From Deltaproteobacteria bacterium (GTDB taxonomy: Bacteria; Myxococcota_A; Polyangia; HGW-17; JAJRWW01): a stretch of 43,171 nt of DNA. A program made the translations under genes and the position numbers. The notes below the pieces were generated by a model. The model ran no database searches. It was not told where the DNA came from and worked only from the letters and a program-made list of their open reading frames with translations. The stretch is from contig JAOZUO010000012.1 in assembly GCA_029938605.1 (NCBI GenBank), positions 1 through 43,171 of the forward strand, read 5' to 3'. Below, in pieces: positions 8,665 to 17,200 of this stretch (position 1 is the stretch's first letter; each line of letters starts with the position of its first letter).

Positions 8665-10122
8665 CTAGCTGCCTGGCGAGAAGCGGACTGCGAAGGGTCC
8701 GTAAAATACTTGGTTGGGTACCTTACCCAGATGCCAGCGGCGGACCTTGCCTTTGACGCAGCTCACAAGGGATCCGCCCATGCCGGAGACTACGCTGACA
8801 CTGCTGACCCGGCCGGTGGGCAAAATCATGAAGGAGATCTTCACCGTCCCTGAAAGTCTCGGATTGTTGATGAGCGCGCGGTTGTAACAGCGTCGCAAGC
8901 CATACACCCGCTGGCGGATCTTGGAGCGCACTCTGGATCCCGCGGATCCGCCCACCATGGGCGGCGGCACGAAGGACGACAACTTGCCACGGATCTTGAC
9001 GACCTTCTTGGGCTTCATGGCCATGACGGTGCTGCCGCTGCCGGTGCCGGTACCCTTGACTCCGACACCGCCCGAGCCCCGCCGTCCGGCCAAACCACGC
9101 CGTCCACCGGAGCCCGATCGAGGACCGCCCCCGCCAACACCCTGGCCACCGGATCCCGAGGAGCTCTTGGCCCGGTCATCCAGGTCGCCGAAACCACCGC
9201 CCCTTCCAAGGTGATCCCGACCGGAGATGGCCTTCGCGCACTCCGCCGCGGTGCGGCATTTTCCGGCGATGGCCACTGATTTCATTTTGTCGTCGCCCGA
9301 GGCCACGTCGATGTCGGTCAGCTCCTTCAGCGTTTCTTTGTACGCCTTGGAACCCTTTTTCAGTGGTCCCTTCCGCTTCTTGCCTTTGTTGCCCGCCCCC
9401 GAGGCCTTGCGCACAGGCGCCTTGGCGGCGTTACCCTTCTTGTCGCCTTCCTTGCCTTCATCGGCGTCGGTCTTGGTAACCTTCGTCTTTGGGGGCTTCT
9501 CCGGCTTCTTGTGGGAACGCTTCATCTCGCTTTTCACCAGCTGCCGAAGCCGGCTGGAGCGAGTGACATTTTTGGGTTTGGGGATGACCTGGAATGTGAT
9601 CCAAAGCCCCGCGGCCATGGCAACACATGCGGCCAACACCATGGTGAAGGCCGGATCCATTCGGCTGCCGATGGATCCCTGGATAGTAGCTGGGAGCCGC
9701 GCCTGGGGTACCATGGGCGGAGCTTGGACGAACTGGAACAGCAGGGTAACTTCCCCGATGACGAGCTTACCGCGCGCCTGCCCGTCCATGGGCAGGTGCC
9801 ACCAGTCGCCGGACTTCTTGGCGGCGCCCATTTCCCGGGCTTGAGCGAGGGTACGGACCTGACCACCGATGGTGACCCGACCGTCCATTCCCGCGGCGAA
9901 GTTCAGCGTATACGTGCTGTCGGACTCGTGGAAGACCTTGTAGGTACGAGGTAAATTCGCTGAAGAAATTACGAAGGAATTACGGGGACCCTGACCAATC
10001 GAGATGTCTCTGTGCTCCCGCACGAGACGCTCCTCTATGATCCTGCCTCCCTCAATAATGCCGATTCGGAGTACGCGTCGCTGAGACGCCCTAGGCGGTA
10101 GCTGCCTGCCTTTTTGAGCCAT
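8665..10122 (-). CDS. FHA-like/TonB-like transmembrane protein with AgmX/PglI-type C-terminal domain (GltG-like)
   Basis: This 485-residue protein should bridge the cytoplasm and periplasm and carry force or a signal from an ExbB/ExbD motor. In order it has an FHA-like N-domain (about 18-130: RDISIGQGPRNSFVIS), one membrane helix (about 160-180: FTMVLAACVAMAAGLWITF), a long Lys/Pro-rich then Gly-rich linker, and a C-domain (about 400-485) with YGLRRCYNRAL, SGTVKISFMILPTGRVSSV and LVSCVKGKVRRW. That C-domain has the pattern of the AgmX/PglI tail, a TonB-like fold, and Cys412/Cys455 could form a disulphide. The FHA part lacks some canonical phosphothreonine-binding residues. FHA-TonB proteins of this plan are GltG and NfsG in Myxococcus xanthus. 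It follows ExbB and two ExbD genes, and CAGGGAG gives a strong ribosome binding site. Confidence 0.88.
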   Translation of the reverse strand: MAQKGRQLPPRASQRRVLRIGIIEGGRIIEERLVREHRDISIGQGPRNSFVISSANLPRTYKVFHESDSTYTLNFAAGMDGRVTIGGQVRTLAQAREMGAAKKSGDWWHLPMDGQARGKLVIGEVTLLFQFVQAPPMVPQARLPATIQGSIGSRMDPAFTMVLAACVAMAAGLWITFQVIPKPKNVTRSSRLRQLVKSEMKRSHKKPEKPPKTKVTKTDADEGKEGDKKGNAAKAPVRKASGAGNKGKKRKGPLKKGSKAYKETLKELTDIDVASGDDKMKSVAIAGKCRTAAECAKAISGRDHLGRGGGFGDLDDRAKSSSGSGGQGVGGGGPRSGSGGRRGLAGRRGSGGVGVKGTGTGSGSTVMAMKPKKVVKIRGKLSSFVPPPMVGGSAGSRVRSKIRQRVYGLRRCYNRALINNPRLSGTVKISFMILPTGRVSSVSVVSGMGGSLVSCVKGKVRRWHLGKVPNQVFYGPFAVRFSPGS

Positions 10123-10220
10123 CGTAGCTCTCCCTGTTCCCGTATGACCCCCGGCAGTTACCCTTGGCCTCTCCCAAAGCCGCGCCCGGATTGCCCGGAC
10201 ATCTGAAGTCGCCGGTGCGG

Positions 10221-10784
10221 TTAATCCCGCATCTTCACGATGGCGAACGTGTAGGTCTTGAACTCCGCCTGGTTGGCCGTATAGAGAACCTCGGCCAGCA
10301 GTCGATAGGGCGTCCCCTTATGGACACCGAGGATGGCGTCTCCCCTAAAGGGTCTGCCTCCCTGCTTCTCGGCGGCTTTCAGCTTCTTGGCCTCGTCCTT
10401 CAGCTTCTTGAACAGTGGATCGATAAAGAAGCCGTCGGGGCCATCCCGCTTGGAGTTGGCGTCCACCTTACCGTTCTTGACGTTGACCACCGCGTTGTTT
10501 CTCACCAGAATCGTGGAAGCCGAGATCAGGATGTCCACCGCGTCCGCCATGTTGGTCATGGTGACCGACTTAGGCAGAAGCATCTCGCCTTCCTTCTGGG
10601 TGATGTTAATCGGATCCGAACCGTAGGTCTTGAGCAGGAAGATCAGGATGATCACCAGGGCGTCCAGCAGGGACGTGATGGTGAACGGCATGTCCTCAGG
10701 CTTTCGCCTGGCCTCCATCTTGAGCTTCTTCTTCTGCTTCTTCTTTGCGAACCAGTATACTTGTTCGGGGTTCATTTCAGACAT
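10221..10784 (-). CDS. ExbD/TolR-family proton-channel subunit with conserved Asp
   Basis: This 187-residue protein is a stator-like subunit of an ExbB/TolQ-type proton channel, with one helix in the inner membrane and a periplasmic domain. The N-terminus is cytoplasmic and very Lys-rich (AKKKQKKKLKMEARRK). The single helix contains TSLLDALVIILIFLL, where Asp41 matches the essential proton-carrying Asp of ExbD, TolR and MotB. The periplasmic domain (about 60-187) has strands and a helix of TolR type, with an extra charged insert near 125-150 (KKLKDEAKKLKAAEKQGG). It is the second of two ExbD genes behind exbB, which recalls AglR with AglQ and AglS. GAGG before the ATG is a plausible ribosome binding site. 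Confidence 0.92.
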   Translation of the reverse strand: MSEMNPEQVYWFAKKKQKKKLKMEARRKPEDMPFTITSLLDALVIILIFLLKTYGSDPINITQKEGEMLLPKSVTMTNMADAVDILISASTILVRNNAVVNVKNGKVDANSKRDGPDGFFIDPLFKKLKDEAKKLKAAEKQGGRPFRGDAILGVHKGTPYRLLAEVLYTANQAEFKTYTFAIVKMRD

Positions 10785-10831
10785 TGTCGTCTACCCTCAT
10801 CACTGGTTTGGCCCTTCGGGGCTTCCAGGCA

Positions 10832-10859
10832 ACGATGGCGCCACCAGGCCTACCATCGT
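10832..10859 (-). other. Intercistronic hairpin between the two exbD genes
   Basis: Perfect 7-bp arms (ACGATGG at 10832-10838 and CCATCGT at 10853-10859) enclose a 14-base loop in the 132-bp gap between the two exbD genes. A second small hairpin, GCCC-TTCG-GGGC, lies just downstream on the transcript at 10811-10822. Neither is followed by a U-run, so they look like mRNA processing or stability structures rather than terminators. Confidence 0.45.
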
Positions 10860-10916
10860 CCTTGTTTAGTGTGCCGAGGACGCGCAAGGTTCCGAAAAAT
10901 CTCATCACCGGCAACT

Positions 10917-11576
10917 TTAGGAAGAACCCAGCGCCAATGTGACCCGGAAATACATGCAGGCCGTCTGCTTGACACTGACGCCCCCACTTTCGACAAACCC
11001 CCACCCGCCGCTCTTTTTGTTGTACTTCATAGAACAACCGGAGGTCGGGATGGCGTGCTTGACTGGTGGATTCTGAGCGCCTCTTGGAATCTCACGGATC
11101 ATATCCAGAGTGCGTACGATATCGTCGTACTTGATCGTAGGCTCCGGGATCAAGGTGATCGTGTGCTTCTCTTCCGGCGTAGCGTAACTACTGGGATCTT
11201 TGTACTTACTGGCATACAGGTACCACATGTGGAGCTGTAGGTCCCTGAGTACCTTCTCCGTGAACTTGCCCTCCTTCTTGGGGAAGCAGAGCTTTTTGTC
11301 CGCCGATACACCCTCGGGGCATTCCGCCCCGTGACGCGACTTGATGTAGAAACCCTTGTCGGTCATGACGAGCGAGAGGTTCAGGGCCTCTTTCTTCTTC
11401 TTCTTCTGGCTGCTCTGCACCCGACTCAAGCGAGGCGTCTCCACCAGGATGACGCCAATCTTGATAAACTGGGCAGACATGAGCAGAAAGGGAATGAGCA
11501 GGCAGATCAAGTTCATGATCGGCAGCAGATTCAGCTCGCCCGCTTCAATCTCGTCCCGTAGCTTTTTCTTAGCCAT
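10917..11576 (-). CDS. ExbD/TolR-family subunit with Asn in place of the proton-carrying Asp
   Basis: This 219-residue protein has the ExbD/TolR plan: a short charged cytoplasmic start, one membrane helix at about residues 17-36 (LLPIMNLICLLIPFLLMSAQ) and a periplasmic domain. Aligned with the neighbouring ExbD (TSLLDALVIILIFLL), the essential Asp is replaced by Asn22. The helix also has an extra Pro. Such a subunit should not carry protons itself and may pair with the Asp-bearing paralogue to make an asymmetric ExbD dimer in the ExbB pentamer. The periplasmic part is longer than usual and has four cysteines (AECPEG, KLCFP, TSGCSM, TACMYF). An AAGGAG ribosome binding site lies five bases before the ATG. 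Similar Asn variants may be regular in this subfamily; an alignment would tell. Confidence 0.88.
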   Translation of the reverse strand: MAKKKLRDEIEAGELNLLPIMNLICLLIPFLLMSAQFIKIGVILVETPRLSRVQSSQKKKKKEALNLSLVMTDKGFYIKSRHGAECPEGVSADKKLCFPKKEGKFTEKVLRDLQLHMWYLYASKYKDPSSYATPEEKHTITLIPEPTIKYDDIVRTLDMIREIPRGAQNPPVKHAIPTSGCSMKYNKKSGGWGFVESGGVSVKQTACMYFRVTLALGSS

Positions 11577-11656
11577 GGTATCTCCTTGGCCTCAAGTCAA
11601 CACACACAGTCGTCCGTTGTTTTTCCGGGCCCCACAAATCTCAGCGCGCTGCAACA

Positions 11657-11687
11657 GGGACCCCAGCGCGCTTCGAACATGGGTCCC
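11657..11687 (-). other. Inverted repeat between exbB and the first exbD gene
   Basis: GGGACCC (11657-11663) and GGGTCCC (11681-11687) are perfect 7-bp arms around a 17-base loop. Two copies of CAGCGCGCT (11642-11650, 11664-11672) overlap it. The structure sits in the 132-bp gap behind exbB with no U-run, so it may stabilise the exbB mRNA end or tune downstream expression. Confidence 0.45.
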
Positions 11688-11708
11688 GAAAATCAAATCG
11701 GTCCGACT

Positions 11709-12356
11709 CTATGCGCCCGGTGCGCCGCCAGCACGGAACCGCGCCGCAAGCAGGTTCTCGAGCACCACGGAGTACTGGTCCACCTCGTCGACGATCTTCT
11801 TGGTGATCCCCGAAAGGAACACGTGGGAGATCATACAGGGAACAGCTACGATCAGACCAAAGGCCGTCGTATTCATGGCCACGGCGATACCTTTGGAGAG
11901 CAGCACGGACCGCTCCTCAGGAGAGGCACCACCGAGGGATTCGAAAGCCGCGATCATACCGGTGATGGTTCCGAGCAGGCCCAGGAGCGTGGCGATGTTG
12001 GCGATTGCCAGCAACGTCGGGGTACGCTTCTGCAGCAGGGGAACCACCTCCAGAGAGGCTTCCTCGATTGCGTTCGATACTTCGATCTCGCTCTTGTTGG
12101 CCCGGGTGAGACCGGCTTTGATCACCCGGGGGAGCGCTGCGTTCGCTGCGGCGTTGCACAGCTTGATCGCGCGATCGATGTTGTTGGCCATAACCAGCTT
12201 CTGGATCTGTGCCATGAACGCGGTGGCGTTGATGTTGTACCGGAAGAACAGGAAGATGAACCTCTCAATCATGACTCCCAGGCCAAAGATCGAGACGGCC
12301 AAGATGAAGTGCATGAACATTCCGCCTTCGACGTAGGCCTTTGCGATGCCACCCAT
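11709..12356 (-). CDS. ExbB/TolQ/MotA-family proton-channel protein (AglR-like)
   Basis: This 215-residue inner-membrane protein is the channel-forming subunit of a proton-driven motor. Three helices are visible: about 12-33 (GMFMHFILAVSIFGLGVMIE), 114-136 with the family core IATLLGLLGTITGMIAAF, and 155-178 (AMNTTAFGLIVAVPCMISHVF). The small residues and threonines in the last two line the channel in ExbB and TolQ. The length is normal for the family. In Myxococcus xanthus the equivalent AglR works with AglQ and AglS, and here exbB is also followed by two exbD genes. A strong ribosome binding site, GGGAGGT, lies nine bases before ATG, inside the end of a possible small upstream reading frame. 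The gene begins a segment separated from the TPR genes by a 263-bp gap. Confidence 0.94.
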   Translation of the reverse strand: MGGIAKAYVEGGMFMHFILAVSIFGLGVMIERFIFLFFRYNINATAFMAQIQKLVMANNIDRAIKLCNAAANAALPRVIKAGLTRANKSEIEVSNAIEEASLEVVPLLQKRTPTLLAIANIATLLGLLGTITGMIAAFESLGGASPEERSVLLSKGIAVAMNTTAFGLIVAVPCMISHVFLSGITKKIVDEVDQYSVVLENLLAARFRAGGAPGA

Positions 12357-12363
12357 GTGCTCA

Positions 12364-12483
12364 TTACCTCCCTTTGAGCGCCCGCACGATCTCTGCGTTG
12401 CGGGCGATCAGTTGAGCCACGAGACCGTCGGGTCCTGACGGTCTCAAGGTGGGGATGATGCTCGCTTCGTTGCTTGGGCTCAT
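12364..12483 (-). CDS. Possible 39-residue peptide gene upstream of exbB
   Basis: An ATG frame encodes 39 residues ending in the amphipathic helix LVAQLIARNAEIVRALKG. It stops at TAA seven bases before the exbB ATG, and its last codons contain the exbB ribosome binding site, so the two would be translationally coupled. Two strong hairpins lie within it. No strong ribosome binding site precedes its own ATG (only ACCGGGG), which is the main doubt. It could be a leader peptide, a small motor subunit, or chance. Confidence 0.4.
   Translation of the reverse strand: MSPSNEASIIPTLRPSGPDGLVAQLIARNAEIVRALKGR
12379..12445 (-). promoter_or_regulatory. Two strong hairpins in the exbB leader
   Basis: GAGACCGTC (12421-12429) and GACGGTCTC (12437-12445) are perfect 9-bp arms around a 7-base loop. 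CGCCCGCA (12379-12386) and TGCGGGCG (12399-12406) are perfect 8-bp arms around 12 bases. On the transcript they come one after the other, the second ending nine bases before the exbB ribosome binding site. They may control exbB translation, protect the mRNA, or act as an attenuator. Confidence 0.5.
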
Positions 12484-12619
12484 CCCCGGTTGAATTGTGT
12501 TTCTATCAGGAGCGAAATTTATAACAAATTCCGCGTGTAGTTGCTTCTTTTTTTTGTGTTGGTTCGAAAGAGGCCTTTTGGGCCATCAAAATCTGTCCCG
12601 CGTTGGTGATCCTTTCCGC
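12484..12619 (-). promoter_or_regulatory. AT-rich gap before exbB, possible terminator and promoter
   Basis: This gap follows the stop of the 125-residue secreted protein gene. On the transcript it first shows GGCC-CAAAA-GGCC (12571-12583) followed by TCTTTC, a weak terminator-like hairpin. It then has an A-run and TTGTTATAAATTTC near 12513-12526, with TATAAA as a good -10 but no clear -35. A new promoter for the exbB-exbD-exbD-tonB part is plausible. Confidence 0.35.
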
Positions 12620-12997
12620 TTAGAAAGGGGGTCCCCAGACCGAGTTGATAACTGCATCCAGGAAAGACCGCTTGAAGCGGGGGTCATCCAGATCCCAGCT
12701 GAGATTGAGTGCCTTGCGGCCCAGGAACACGAAGACCTCAGGCTTGTAGATCTTACCGACGATGTCAAACTCCTCAATCTGGCTATCACCGCCCTTGCGG
12801 CGCTTGCGTACGGGTTCAGGCTCGTGGGCTTTCCGTTCTCCAGCCCTGGGCGCGGGCGCCGCGTGAGCTATCCCGCCGCGGGGACAATACAAAAAAACGG
12901 CGGTGATTGCCAACCCTATCAACATCGACGCCAGACGAAAACGCAATCTGGCGCCTGACGTGCGGTTTCTCAAGCAGTTTTGGGTAGAGGCTTGCAT
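12620..12997 (-). CDS. Small secreted protein between TPR and motor genes
   Basis: I cannot name this 125-residue protein. It has a long signal peptide (hydrophobic core MLIGLAITAVFLYC, cleavage near AHA-AP), a short Pro/Arg/Lys linker, and a compact C-terminal part of about 50 residues (IEEFDIVGKIYKPEVFVF, LDAVINSVWGPPF). The pattern of a beta hairpin with GKI-KPE and a helix ending in PPF looks like a conserved domain rather than random sequence. It starts 15 bp after the TPR lipoprotein stop and has GGGAGG ten bases before ATG. Small secreted or membrane proteins occur at this place in Glt/Nfs clusters, so it may be an accessory periplasmic part of the machine. This is inference from position. 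Confidence 0.72.
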   Translation of the reverse strand: MQASTQNCLRNRTSGARLRFRLASMLIGLAITAVFLYCPRGGIAHAAPAPRAGERKAHEPEPVRKRRKGGDSQIEEFDIVGKIYKPEVFVFLGRKALNLSWDLDDPRFKRSFLDAVINSVWGPPF

Positions 12998-13012
12998 GGT
13001 TTTAGATCCTCC

Positions 13013-14203
13013 CTAACGCGGCGGAGGGCCCGGCGGGGTCTGACGCCGGGGCCGTGGAGTCGGGCGCGGCGCTGTTCGCGCTTGAGCTGCGGCGGCTTGA
13101 GCCATGGCCTTGGCTGCCGGCAGATCCGCGTTCTTGATCTTGTTCAGCAGGGTCTTGACCCGCTTTTTCTCCTTGGCCCAAGCGCCCGGATTTTTTCTGG
13201 GTGCCAGCACCACATACATCTGCAGGTACTTCAGGCCGGTTTGCAGCCTTCGCACCTTGGAGTAGCCGGGAAATTTCTTCGCATCCAAAAACAAGATTGC
13301 CTTGTTGAACAGCGCCGACACGTAGGTCATGTTCCCTGCCCCACCCGTTCGTCGATATAGCTTCTCGGCCTCGACGTAGTAGTTCAGGGCTGTGACGTAG
13401 TACGACGTGTTGTTGTTGCGATGCGCGAGCCCGCGGTAGCAGGAGCCTATGTTCAGGCTGACGGAGTAGACATAGCCGCCTGGCAGACGCTTGGCCTTGA
13501 GCAGCGCGTTGAGCGCCTTCTGGTAGCTGCCGCCCTGCAGGTAACGGACCCCGATCATGGTCCACGCGTCCAGTAGCCGCGGATTCTTCTGTACGGCCCG
13601 CTCGAAGTACTTCACCGCCAGGGCGTAGCTCCCATCCTTGAGGTGGAGGTGACCCCACAGGTACAGAAACAGCGGGTGGTCCTTCTGGAGAGCGTTGATG
13701 GACGCCAACACCGCCTTGCACAGCTCAAGATCTCCCTTGCGAAAATACGCCTCGGCCATGGCGGCCATGGCGGGCACGGACTTCTCGTTCACCTCCAGGT
13801 GCTTTTTGGCCTCGCCAATGGCGCGCCGGTACTGCTTGCCCACGATGAGGCGCTTGACGCTCGCCATGGGAATCAGCTTGATCTTTTTCTCCTTACCGAG
13901 GGTCGCGCGACGCGGCCGGGTGAACGGCGTGACCGTCACCTGCCGCGGACGACGCGATCCGGGCCCCGGCGCATTGCGGGCAGCGGGGCGATTCGTCGTG
14001 GTCACCACTGGACCGCTGTCTGTCTCTCGGCCGCTTGAGCCGCGAGCGGCGGGGTCCGAACCTCCGGCATCCCCGTTGGCACCGTCGTTGGCACCTCCGT
14101 TGGCGCTATTGGCTCCAGCGGGCGTGGTCGTCTTCTTTTTGTCCTTGCTGCAGCCAGGACTGATCAGGAGCAGCGCGCAGGCTGTGACGAAAAACCACCT
14201 CAT
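13013..14203 (-). CDS. TPR lipoprotein of the machine (GltE/AglT-like)
   Basis: This 396-residue lipoprotein probably sits in the outer membrane, facing the periplasm. The signal sequence ends at a lipobox-like SPGC with Cys18. An Asn/Gly/Ala-rich and then Arg/Pro-rich linker runs to about residue 100. TPR repeats follow from about 105 to 310 (AMAEAYFRKGDLELCKAVL, YFERAVQKNPRLLDAW, ALNYYVEAEKLY), and the C-terminus is a Pro/Arg tail (PRPTPRPRRQTPP). In Myxococcus xanthus the TPR lipoproteins GltE (AglT) and NfsE lie next to GltD/NfsD-type TPR proteins and an FHA-TonB protein, as here. It follows the 1432-residue TPR gene by 27 bp and has AGAGG seven bases before ATG. Assignment to GltE is by plan and context, not alignment. 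Confidence 0.82.
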   Translation of the reverse strand: MRWFFVTACALLLISPGCSKDKKKTTTPAGANSANGGANDGANGDAGGSDPAARGSSGRETDSGPVVTTTNRPAARNAPGPGSRRPRQVTVTPFTRPRRATLGKEKKIKLIPMASVKRLIVGKQYRRAIGEAKKHLEVNEKSVPAMAAMAEAYFRKGDLELCKAVLASINALQKDHPLFLYLWGHLHLKDGSYALAVKYFERAVQKNPRLLDAWTMIGVRYLQGGSYQKALNALLKAKRLPGGYVYSVSLNIGSCYRGLAHRNNNTSYYVTALNYYVEAEKLYRRTGGAGNMTYVSALFNKAILFLDAKKFPGYSKVRRLQTGLKYLQMYVVLAPRKNPGAWAKEKKRVKTLLNKIKNADLPAAKAMAQAAAAQARTAPRPTPRPRRQTPPGPPPR

Positions 14204-14230
14204 GAAAATCCTCTCATCGGCGCCGGGCTC

Positions 14231-17200
14231 CTACTTTGCGATCTTCGGATCGTTAATGTAGGGCGTCGACGGATCGATCCGTGACAGCCAGCGCCGCACC
14301 TTCCGGGTCCACTCGTTGGAGACACCCCGCTTTTGGGCGTGCTTGATGGCCGCCTTGTACGCCAGCTTGGCCAGCGTGTCCCACTGCTCCCGCGCTTTCT
14401 CACAAATAGAATTACTGCCAAACACCAGCTTCTTGATCTTCTCTTCGAACTCGAAGGGATCGTCAAATTGCTTCTTGAAGATCTTGATGTACGTGGCCGC
14501 GGGCTTGGGCGGTTTGGGATCGGCCACCTGGGCCGCGGCTAGCTCGTACAGCTTGCCGATGTGCGCCTGGAAGGCGATATACCACACGTCATCTAGGTAT
14601 TTTTTCCGCTCATCGGTGTACAGCTTCGTCGCGGCCGACAGCTGGGTAGACAGGTCTTGAATGGCGTCAGCCACCGCATTGCGGCTCTTGACAATGACCT
14701 CGGTACGCTTTTTCTTGCTGCGCAGCAGTACACTCTTGGTCACCCGGAAACGCAGACGAATCTTCTTGTAGGTGAAACGCACCTTCTTGAACTTGTCCAT
14801 GCCGCCCTTGACCCGGGCGAATGCGATCTTGGCCGCGGAGGTAGCCGCGGAGGTTCCCGGAGGCAACTTGTAGTTGATGAAGTTGTCCAGGATCCGGTCT
14901 TCAAGGCGCACGATGGTTCGATACCGCGCCCGCTGGGCCCGCTGCTGCTTCAGAACGATCTCCAGGAGCCCCATCATGTCCCGGGCCAGCTCCCAGTCGT
15001 CGGGGTGGCTACGGTAGTAGGCCGGGCCGCTGATCTGCCCACTCTTGCCCCTGAGCGCGTTCTCGGCGTGGTTGATGTACCGCATGTACGACGCGATCAT
15101 CTGCGGCCACCGCTTCTGCCGCTCTCGAATCTTGCCGATCTCCAGATCCGCCCGGGACACGAACTTACCTGCGTCCTTTACGAACCCGTTGAAGGTCTTC
15201 TTCTTTTCGGGATCCACTGCCTTGCGGGCCAGCCGTTTCCACCGGGGGATCTTACCCCGAACCTCAGCCACATACTTCCGGAAGAACTTCACGGCCAGAT
15301 CATATTTGCCATGAATCTTCAGGTATCTCGCATAGATGTAATACCACGCGACCCGACCATCCATTTTGGCGAACGACGTGTCCGTGGCCAGCACGCCGTA
15401 GTACTTGAGAGACGCCTCGTAGTCCAAGGCCTTCTCCGCCACCCGGGCGAGGTACTCGAGCACATTGTCGAGGATGCCCTTGTCGATGACTTTGCCCTTG
15501 GCGTCCTTGATAACGGTCTTGGCAGCGAGCTTCCTATACCGCGGCTTGATATAGATGGTCTCGTACATCTTCTTGGCGCTGCGGTAGCGTTTGATCTTCT
15601 CGTAGCAGTACGCCGCGTTATATAAAAACAGCGCGATCTGCTTGTCGTTGGGGAACTTCTTGATGATCTGCTGGAAGTACAGCGCCGCCTCGGCGTACCT
15701 CTTGGCCCCGAAGGCGTTGAAGGCCCGCTCCTTGAGAATCCGCGGACCGAGGGCCTTAAGCTCCTTCTGCTTCTTGGCCACCAGCGCCTTGTACTCGTCG
15801 CAGCTCGGATCGTTGGCTCCGCAACTAAGATTGGCGCCACAGTTCTTCCGCTTGATGTGCGATGACAGCCGCTCCAGCTGGTCCAGGAAATTCGGTCCCT
15901 TCTCCATGGAGAGCATGGTCATCAGGTGCTGGCCGGCGTAAAAAGCCTGCCGGCTTTTGCAGTGCTTCTCCATGAGGTCGTTGAACAACGGCTTGGCCTC
16001 ACGAAACTGCCGGAACCGGTAGTGGTGGGCCCCGATGAGATACTTGTAGACCACCACGTCCTTGGACTTGGGGAACCGCTTGATGAGCTCCCGAAGCAGG
16101 GTGTGGTACTCGGTGAGCAACGGAGGCATGTTCCGCCGCACCGCGGTCTTCTCCTTGGCGGGATCCGGATCCGCTGGGAGCTTGATGCCCCGCACCACCT
16201 CGGAGAAAGCCGACACCCGCCAGTCAAAGGCCTCCTTGGCCTTTTTGACGCTGATCTTGGAGTCGGCCACGGCCTTGAAGATCCGCGCCGCCTCCAGGTA
16301 CTTGCCCGCATAGTAGTAAGCCAACCCCATATAGAACTGCGCGTTGTAGGCCGTAAGCGTGTTCTGGTACTGGGGATGGGCCACGATGACCCGGAAGGCC
16401 TTGGCGGCCTGCGCAAAGTACCCGGAATAGGTCTTTTTGTAGTTCGCCATGTTCTGCTTGAGCTCGGCGAGACGAACCTCGATCTTGTCCAGCTTGTTCT
16501 GGGCCCGCCGCCAGCCACGCCCACGCTTGGCGATCTTGGCCACGAGCTGCGCCTTTTCGGCGAGCAGCGGCGCAGCCTCCTTCTCAGCCTTGGAGTAGGC
16601 CGCCAGGTATTGCCCGCCCAGGTTGAAGAAATCCCGCCCCATGGCCATGAGGCTGTTCTCCCGCAGAACCATCAGCGCCTCGGCCACCAGCTTGTCGGTG
16701 CCGTGCCGCTTCTCATACTCCTTGGCAAAGGGGATGTGTGGGCTTCCCCGGAAGATGGCGAAGCGATCGAAGGCCTTCTTGCGCTCTTCATACAAAGTCC
16801 GGCGCGGATACTTGGCGCGCACCCGCTTATCCACATTTACCTGAAGAATGCCCAGGATCTGCAGAATGCGCACCTGGATGGGCGCCTTGCTCTTGAAGTA
16901 CTTCCAGTCGAAGTTGGGGTTGCCCACATCCTCCCGGTCGCTCTTGAACCCGCCCTTGGCCAGAATCCACTGGTAGATCGTCAGGGCCTTGGTGAGCATC
17001 TCCCCGCTGTAGTTCTCCGCGCCGGGATCGTCCGGCGGCGGCATGGACTCCTCCCACAGGATCTCGGCCAGCTGGAAGAAGGCCGCCTTCACGTGACCGT
17101 ACTTCTGCGCCCCCTTGGAGTTGAGCCAACCCTTGTTGCGGTAGTACTTTAGCAGCCAGCCGTAAGGATCCAGGCTCTGCTTCTGATAGAAGGCGCAGAG

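Noticed and set aside
10777..10905. 42-codon frame between the two exbD genes
   Set aside because: It runs into the next start but has no ribosome binding site and a translation without helix or motif; chance is likely at this length.
11598..11681. 27-codon frame between exbB and exbD
   Set aside because: It has no ribosome binding site and lies over the inverted repeat.
15926..17152. 408-codon plus-strand frame, with similar ones at 14657-15625, 38296-39651 and 40219-41778
   Set aside because: These are antisense shadows of the TPR genes, a usual effect of high-GC codon bias.
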